From Setaria digitata (lineage: Eukaryota > Nematoda > Chromadorea > Rhabditida > Setariidae): a stretch of 63,109 nt of DNA. Numbering within the stretch: position 1 is the first letter of the stretch; the number at the start of each line of letters is the position of its first letter. The position numbers were made by a program, and so were the translations under genes. The notes beneath the pieces were generated by a model that saw nothing but the letters and a program-made list of their open reading frames with translations, was not told where the DNA came from and ran no database searches. Below, in pieces: positions 57,019 through 63,109 of this stretch. The stretch is taken from assembly GCA_003640385.1 (NCBI GenBank), contig RCAB01000379.1:1-63109 (forward strand). Reading direction: 5' to 3'.

Positions 57019-57071
57019 TCCACTGCTGAACGTAATCAGAGACATAATTTATTTGCTTTATTGACTGTAAT
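57019..57071. repeat. Copy 2 of a 53-bp dispersed direct repeat
   Basis: Matches 56087-56139, the end of the VWA coding region, with three mismatches; starts 35 bases after the stop codon of the microprotein candidate. Confidence 0.85.
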
Positions 57072-57481
57072 CCAAGAAATCAGGACAATTTCAAATTAAT
57101 GAAAGCTTTCACTACTCATTTACGGGCATTATCTTCAAAGATGTATCGATCTACTGCAGCAGTCATCTAAGAACAACTGACAATAAATGAACATGATGTT
57201 ATGGACAAACCTAGATATTACTCTATTTGTTAGATGTTAAAGCACATTTAAAGAAAAGATAACACTTTAATAAGAAATCAGAGCTAAAAGTCAAAACAAT
57301 GATCGAATCTCTCTTAAACCCACCACCTTATGCATAAGAAAAAACAAAACCTCAAAGCATTAAGCTGTAAAATTATGCCCAGCAATTCAAATTTCATTAG
57401 ACAGTAACAGATAAAACTATAAGTGATTACCTCATACCTACATAAAATTTATGCCTGCGGCGAACCACTAATAAATACAAT

Positions 57482-58625
57482 TCAGCATAGTGACTGAAAA
57501 ATACCAGCCTTAACAAGCGCCGTATGAGCAACTGACACTGTGGAGGACAAGTCTGCATTTGGACAAATAGTTGGTGGAAGTGCTATATCAGATAAAGGTG
57601 TTTCTTTGGTTGAACTAGTCTGAGGGTTTTGTTCAGAATCCGAGTCTATTTCCATATCACAAACCTGAAAACACAATGAATGTGTAATACTTTCAATAAA
57701 TAAAAACAATGAAAACCCCTCGATTTTCTCTTATTTTAGCTTTTTTTTTCCAAAGTAAAATCAACTGAATAATTATGAAAATCGTTGTACTTCATGATCT
57801 TCATTCGATTGTTGAGACTGAACATTTTCAAGCAATTCCGTTTTTGTCAAACCAAGAAATGAATCAACATATTGGCCGATCTCTTCCAGTAAGCTACATA
57901 ATGTTTCATCGGCATCCAATCCCTCAAAGGAAGCATTTGTTATGCAACATCATAAAGTGCACTTTCGCATTTAAGTTGATTTTATTCAGTAAAAATTTTG
58001 GAATATATAAAGAAAAAGGGACAGAGAGAGGAGAACATACACACCTCGGTAATCATAATACCATACTGCGTACTATTAAGGGCAAAAAGCTTCTTCCTGA
58101 GTATATCAAGTGCTTTATTTTTGGTGAGATCTGGTGTTGCTGTTTTCAGCAAATCGTCAACAGTATCTTCAGCATTTAATGCAACATTCCGGTAACGATC
58201 CTAAAATACCACCGATGTTCATTGATGTCTTAAACCTACTGACATGAGCATAACACATTTTCCACCGAAATTAACTCAAAACTGTTCACGCAGCACAATC
58301 GAAATGGAGGACAATTAATATTAAAAAGAGGAGGGGATTGGTGGTTCAATTAACTCGTGCATTAAACGAAATCGCTCGAAAACAGTATTACGGCCTCATT
58401 CCGGAGTATGTATACTAAACAGCTAATAGTTTAGTCGTTCTGCATGACCCCAAATTTACATTTTACTAAAGAGCTATACTGTAAATGGCGAGATGAAAGC
58501 TGATTACATACAGTGGCGGCAATTGTACTGAAAATTTTCCGCCTCAGTTTGTCAAATGAGCCTTCAGATTTGAAAGCGTCCACGAGCTCCTGTACTTCGC
58601 TCTGCTCTACTTTCACCACAAGCAT
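57482..58625 (-). CDS. BOD1/COMPASS Shg1-like protein (194 aa)
   Basis: Exons: 58625-58512, 58200-58045, 57922-57791, 57664-57482; all junctions are phase 0, total 194 residues. The first exon reads VQELVDAFKSEGSFDKLRRK, resembling the start of the Shg1/BOD1 domain, where LFDxLRR follows a 'KxxGxFD' turn. BOD1 family proteins work in chromosome biorientation (PP2A-B56 inhibition) or, as Shg1/BOD1L, in SET1/COMPASS complexes. The middle is helical (DRYRNVALNAEDTVDDLLKT, LCSLLEEIGQYVDSFL), and the tail is acidic and Ser/Thr-rich (MEIDSDSEQNPQTSSTKE). If the donor at 57790 is not used, exon 3 reads on to an earlier stop (VQRFS), a possible isoform. The family assignment rests mainly on the first 40 residues. 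Confidence 0.55.
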
Positions 58626-61600
58626 TCACAATCCTTCCTCATGCATTCTAAAAAAAAAAAAAACGGCGAGAAATAACTGAAAATGCTATATAATTGTTGT
58701 ATAAGCTGTGAATATCCAGGCTGAAGAAAAAAAAAAAAAAACCTCTGCTCTTTCTATCCCTCCTCACTCGTTCAAATCAATATATCATAGCATGATAAAT
58801 ACTTGACACGATTCATAGGGATATTTCACTTACGAAGTATTCCAAACATAGCCAACTTGGTAGGGATACATAAAATGATAGAACTGTCAAGGGAGAAAAA
58901 CTCAAGAACATCCTCTCAAAAGGGATGTCAACTGACGAGAGAGAAGCGTAATACTTGATGGAGTGTGAGAGTTTTTATGGTAAAATCTCGCCATAGACTA
59001 AGGTAACTAACTAGTGGAAAAGAATCATAAATGCGATCTATGCAAGATAGAAGCACAAACTTTCATCGGAGAAACTTACAGCAACTCTCCACTGTTTCCC
59101 GTAAGCCCACACCTTAAGACTGAACATGAAAATCCCCAATACTTATAACCCAACATTCAGACCACATGATGTGCTACCATGATTGGACCCGATTTGTTCA
59201 ATATTCATATCGAGACTTTGTCATTTCAATTAATCCATCGCATTATCGAACTGGAGAAGGAGAAAAAGAGGAATAACAATTTATGCGATTAATATAATTA
59301 TTGGTATTTGACGAGTAGAAAGCGACCAGTTTATAAATTTCGAAAGTAATAACCATAAAATCTTAAACGGTATTTGCAAATTGATAATTGAGTGATGAAA
59401 AACACTACCCGGGGTCAAATGTCAATCCTGTAAGCATCTCACAATTCATGAATATAGCTAGGAGTTTGGTAATATTGTCGTTCTTAAATAAAAAAAAATG
59501 GAAATTTTTAAATGTAACCATTACATTTGTTTTCCATTTTTCACTAAAATTTTCATATTAGGTTTTTAAGAAAGTGCAGCCATCTTGGTTTTGTTTTTTA
59601 ATTTCATAAGGTTAACTTTCAGAATTTTTAACACATTACGACGGCATAATTTACGTTCTGCATACTTTTATGACATAAAAATTTTGAATACATCATGTTA
59701 TATTTATAAATTTGGTTTGCTCAAAGTATAAAAGTAAAACGCAAGAAAAAAAAAAGTTTCCACTGTTCCAACTAAGCAGAATTATAAATAAGATATATGC
59801 AAAAATATTTTAGGGAAAACGTAAAACAGAAAATTAAATTAATCAACTAATTATAAGCACTGCTGAGTTAGTGACTGAAATATATTGACCACGCAGACTT
59901 CTCTTAAAACTGCCAAGCAGAGTGATGAGTATATTTCTTTTTCTTTTTACTTAAAGTTAATAATGAAAAAATTCTGCTCTATCCTTTTGCCGCGATCATT
60001 TATATCAATTTTGATGCTATTTTAGGATTTTATTGGACAGTAACATCATCATTTAATTCATAATTTTACTTTTCACATCCGCTATATACTTAATATAAAA
60101 TGTTTTACTTAAAAACTCAAATAAAAAACAACTTATCGATCATTATTATTATTATTTTCCTCGTTTTATTCTGAGAATTTCACTTTTTTTTTTTTTTTTT
60201 TTAAGCCGATTGTTTTGCCATCTATTCAAGATTTTTTTTAGCTAAACTTTTGATAAAGAACAAGAAAAAAAGGAGAAAAAAAGAAAAGAAAATCATCAAG
60301 CTGTCAGTTTATTTTGAGCATTTCCAAATGATATTATGCTTAATTTTGACGCTGAAAATGATTCTGATTTGCCTAAAGCACTCATAATTACTACTTCTTT
60401 CAAGTATTATTATAATTAACTTATCTTCTTATAGCTGGAAAAAAAAAAATCATTCTCTCTTTCTTTACCTACGATTGCAGTCATTATGTTTCATTCAGCT
60501 TTCCAAAAAAATAATAATAATAATATTCAGCAATTTGAAGAATGAGTGATAATATGGACTGAATAAGAAACAGCTGTAGTTGCAAGTGATTAAACTTTTC
60601 CTTTTTTTTTTGACGGTTTTTTTTTTTTTAATAGCCATATTATTGCTCCATTTATGTTACTAATATACTTCCGTCCTTTGCTCCATTTATAATACTTGAT
60701 AACTCTTGCGAAAAGAAACGCTTCGATTTCATTCTCTTATTCGTATATTTTGTTATTAATTATATAAACTGTTCAGTTACTTCATTTAGTTGCCATTTTA
60801 TTTTATTTAGTTACGATTTTTTAAAAGTTTAAAATGTCTTTTTTTTTATTTATCATTTCAAAAACGTACTTGAGAAAACACACAGACACAGACACAAAAT
60901 AATAATTATGCTTAGCGATCATTTAATGAGATTATCTTGATATGTCACACAAACTAGTAAATTTGATTTTGCAAGGTTACAAATATCATGTACTTTTAAT
61001 TCATTGTTTTTGCTGGACTGGAATAAATGTTAACATTTCCAAACGTAAATTTCAGATACAAGCATTTGAAAAAGTCACAGACGATCAATGAATTTCAACC
61101 TCATTAGCTTCTAATAAACTTCATAAAATAAGCTAACAAAGCGTTAATTGCTTGCACATTATTGAAAAGCACGAATTTAATTTAGCAGTGACATTTTTTT
61201 TTCCTGAAACTCAAGATTTTTACACCTGCTACTTTTATTTTGTTTATTTAGGCATATTTCATAATGCATTTCTATATCCCTCTCATGATAAGAGGTTTTT
61301 CCATCATTATACTCGGCGAAGTGTCACTTGCAGTCAAAATTTGCTAAAAAAACCTCTTCAACAATTTTTCATCTCTCTCCCTTTCTTTTCGGAATTAATT
61401 AGGTACATATATAACTGCCGATAATTTTTGAATAAAGTATTTATTCCTTTCACAATAAATGCATTTATCGTATGGTGAAAGTTTGATTTTTTTTTTTTTT
61501 TTCTGGATCATACAGTTTCCTAATTCTCTTTATTCCCTTTTTTTCTTTTGGCTATTTTTTTTTTTTTGTTTATTAACAAATCAGAGACTAATCTCTGACG

Positions 61601-62240
61601 CTCACATATCTTCTTTTATTAATTTATTTATTTTATGCAAATCATAAATTCATGCATGAAATTTTTATGTAGTATTTTTGGGTAAATATTGTTTAGAGTA
61701 GATGAGACTTTTGGCAAGTTAGTAGGCTGAAGAATCTTATTTCATTTGATTTCATGTTTTGATAAAAAGAAAGGCTCTCAACATTAAAAGCCTATCTGTT
61801 CTTGATATTCATCGGGAACAGATAAGCTTTTGAAGTTAAGAGCTCATTTTGTAATGAAAAGCTAAGATGTGCTGATTCTCTTTTTTTTTTTTTTTGAATT
61901 TCTCTCCTATTCTTTCAGAGACCTGTAGTCGAATTTTATTTGTGTTTACAAATTGAAGATATCTTCACTTATTTAGTTTGATTTCTTCTGGTCGATCTAA
62001 CTTGCAACAAATTATTTCCCACATAGCTCTATCTAACTCTCTTCTCGGCCTAATTTTGTGAAAATTAACAAATAGTTTTGCCTAAAATTTCTATTGCTCT
62101 GTATAATTTTTGTAATTTCAAAAAAGAATTAAAAAAACAAAAAATTTTTTACTCTCAATTTTTAACACCTCGCAAAATTTCTAAACATTGTCCGTGTAGA
62201 GAATTATATTGTAATTAAGTTGGGTTTCATTTTTTTTTTT

Positions 62241-62270
62241 TCTCTCTCTCTCTCTTTCTCTTTCTCTTCT
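62241..62270. repeat. CT microsatellite
   Basis: TCTCTC run with TTTC interruptions following a poly-T. Confidence 0.85.
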
Positions 62271-63007
62271 TATAATTGGAAACTCCTAAATCTCTTATTT
62301 TAAGAAGTCATTATATGAAAGGTTGTTTACTACAGAAAGCCAGATGACGGGTTTCAAAAATGCAAACTTTTTTTTTTTTGTAGAATGTAACCATCAAAAT
62401 AATGCCTCATCAGGATAGAACAGATAATTTGGTTTGTTTATTAGTTATCTGAAAATTGTTTTTAGATTTATTAATCTATTATCTAAAAATTGTACATACG
62501 TATTAGTTTTAAGATAATGAACTGCTCATTTTTTTCAGCATATTTATAAATACTCCCCATGAGGGCGCCTTGAAAAAAAAGAAAAAAAATTGTTTAATTC
62601 GGAGAAATATAGTCATGATGTGCAGTGCCAATTGCTTGGAACTAAATTTTTTATGATTATATCGAGTTCCTCTCCTTTCCCTACCGCATCTTTTTCATTT
62701 CATTATTTTATGTGAAGAACAATGATATAAACTACGCCATAACACCCAACCTTATTATGGTTTTTATAATAAGCTGTAGTCTTTATTTCTATAAATCTAG
62801 TAAGCTTAAATAAATATCTCCTTTACTGCAGTTGAATAGAATGAACTATTCAGACACCACTTCGATTTCCCGATTGAAAATCGTAATTAGTTTACTACGC
62901 ATATCATTTTCAAGTATCGTATTTTGATAAATATTGATAAATATGTATAAGATTTGTACTTGTCTTATCACAATAAAATATGAATATGAAAAAATATTTT
63001 TATATAG

Positions 63008-63109
63008 ATAACAACGATAATAAAAATAATAGCAGCAATAATACTAATAATGATAATAATACTAATAATAGCAATAATATTAATAACAATAATAATAATA
63101 ATAATAATA
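63008..63109. repeat. Trinucleotide array (AAT with GAT/AAC/AGC variants) at window edge
   Basis: AATAAT-type triplets with diverged units continue to the last base, so the array extends past the window. Confidence 0.9.

Larger units (their letters stand above)
58626..63109. other. AT-rich, low-complexity region to the right edge
   Basis: No supported gene. It contains many homopolymer runs, a CT tract (62241-62270) and a terminal AAT/AAC array. The part next to 58626 is the likely promoter region of the BOD1-like gene. Confidence 0.6.

Overview
This window looks like nuclear DNA of a nematode, probably a filarial or other spirurid worm. It is strongly AT-rich, with long A/T runs, GT-AG introns with TTTCAG-type acceptors, and multi-exon genes whose best family matches are nematode proteins. 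The species assignment is inference; the gene identities below come from hand translation and splice-phase bookkeeping. No prokaryotic or viral genes, CRISPR arrays, rRNA or tRNA genes were recognised.

Layout, left to right. (1) 1-3471, minus: the amino-terminal part of glutamate synthase (GOGAT), running off the left edge. (2) 3472-10903: mostly AT-rich intergenic DNA with an 18/12-bp minisatellite, a hairpin and poly-A tracts. (3) 10904-18938, plus: attractin (C. elegans tag-53 type), 19 certain exons from the first EGF to the conserved cytoplasmic tail; the signal-peptide exon is not settled. (4) 19609-19958, plus: a small two-exon gene with no recognised family. (5) 28856-34314, plus: an MSX-class homeobox gene (vab-15 type) behind a ~8.9-kb gene-poor stretch and with a 4.4-kb intron inside the homeodomain. 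(6) 38502-39658, plus: an unrecognised multi-exon gene with an apparent one-base frameshift. (7) 40753-43256, minus: Rab40, a SOCS-box Rab GTPase, with a coding-like block on the opposite strand in its first intron. (8) 44968-49122, plus: AIP1/WDR1 (unc-78), complete at 614 aa. (9) 51329-56103, plus: a secreted protein with two von Willebrand A domains and Ser-Gly glycosaminoglycan-type sites. (10) 56756-56984, plus: a candidate 42-aa microprotein gene. (11) 57482-58625, minus: a BOD1/Shg1-like protein. (12) 58626-63109: low-complexity intergenic DNA.

The genes do not form one pathway or an evident operon. They are a normal eukaryotic mixture: nitrogen metabolism (GOGAT), a membrane receptor-like protein (attractin), a neural/mesodermal transcription factor (vab-15), ubiquitin-linked membrane traffic (Rab40), actin turnover (unc-78) and extracellular matrix (VWA protein). 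I found no convincing new multi-gene system. The best leads are small spliced genes that simple ORF cut-offs miss, a glutamate synthase intron whose conserved junction needs an AT instead of an AG acceptor, a frameshifted novel gene, and coding-like blocks on the opposite strand to Rab40.
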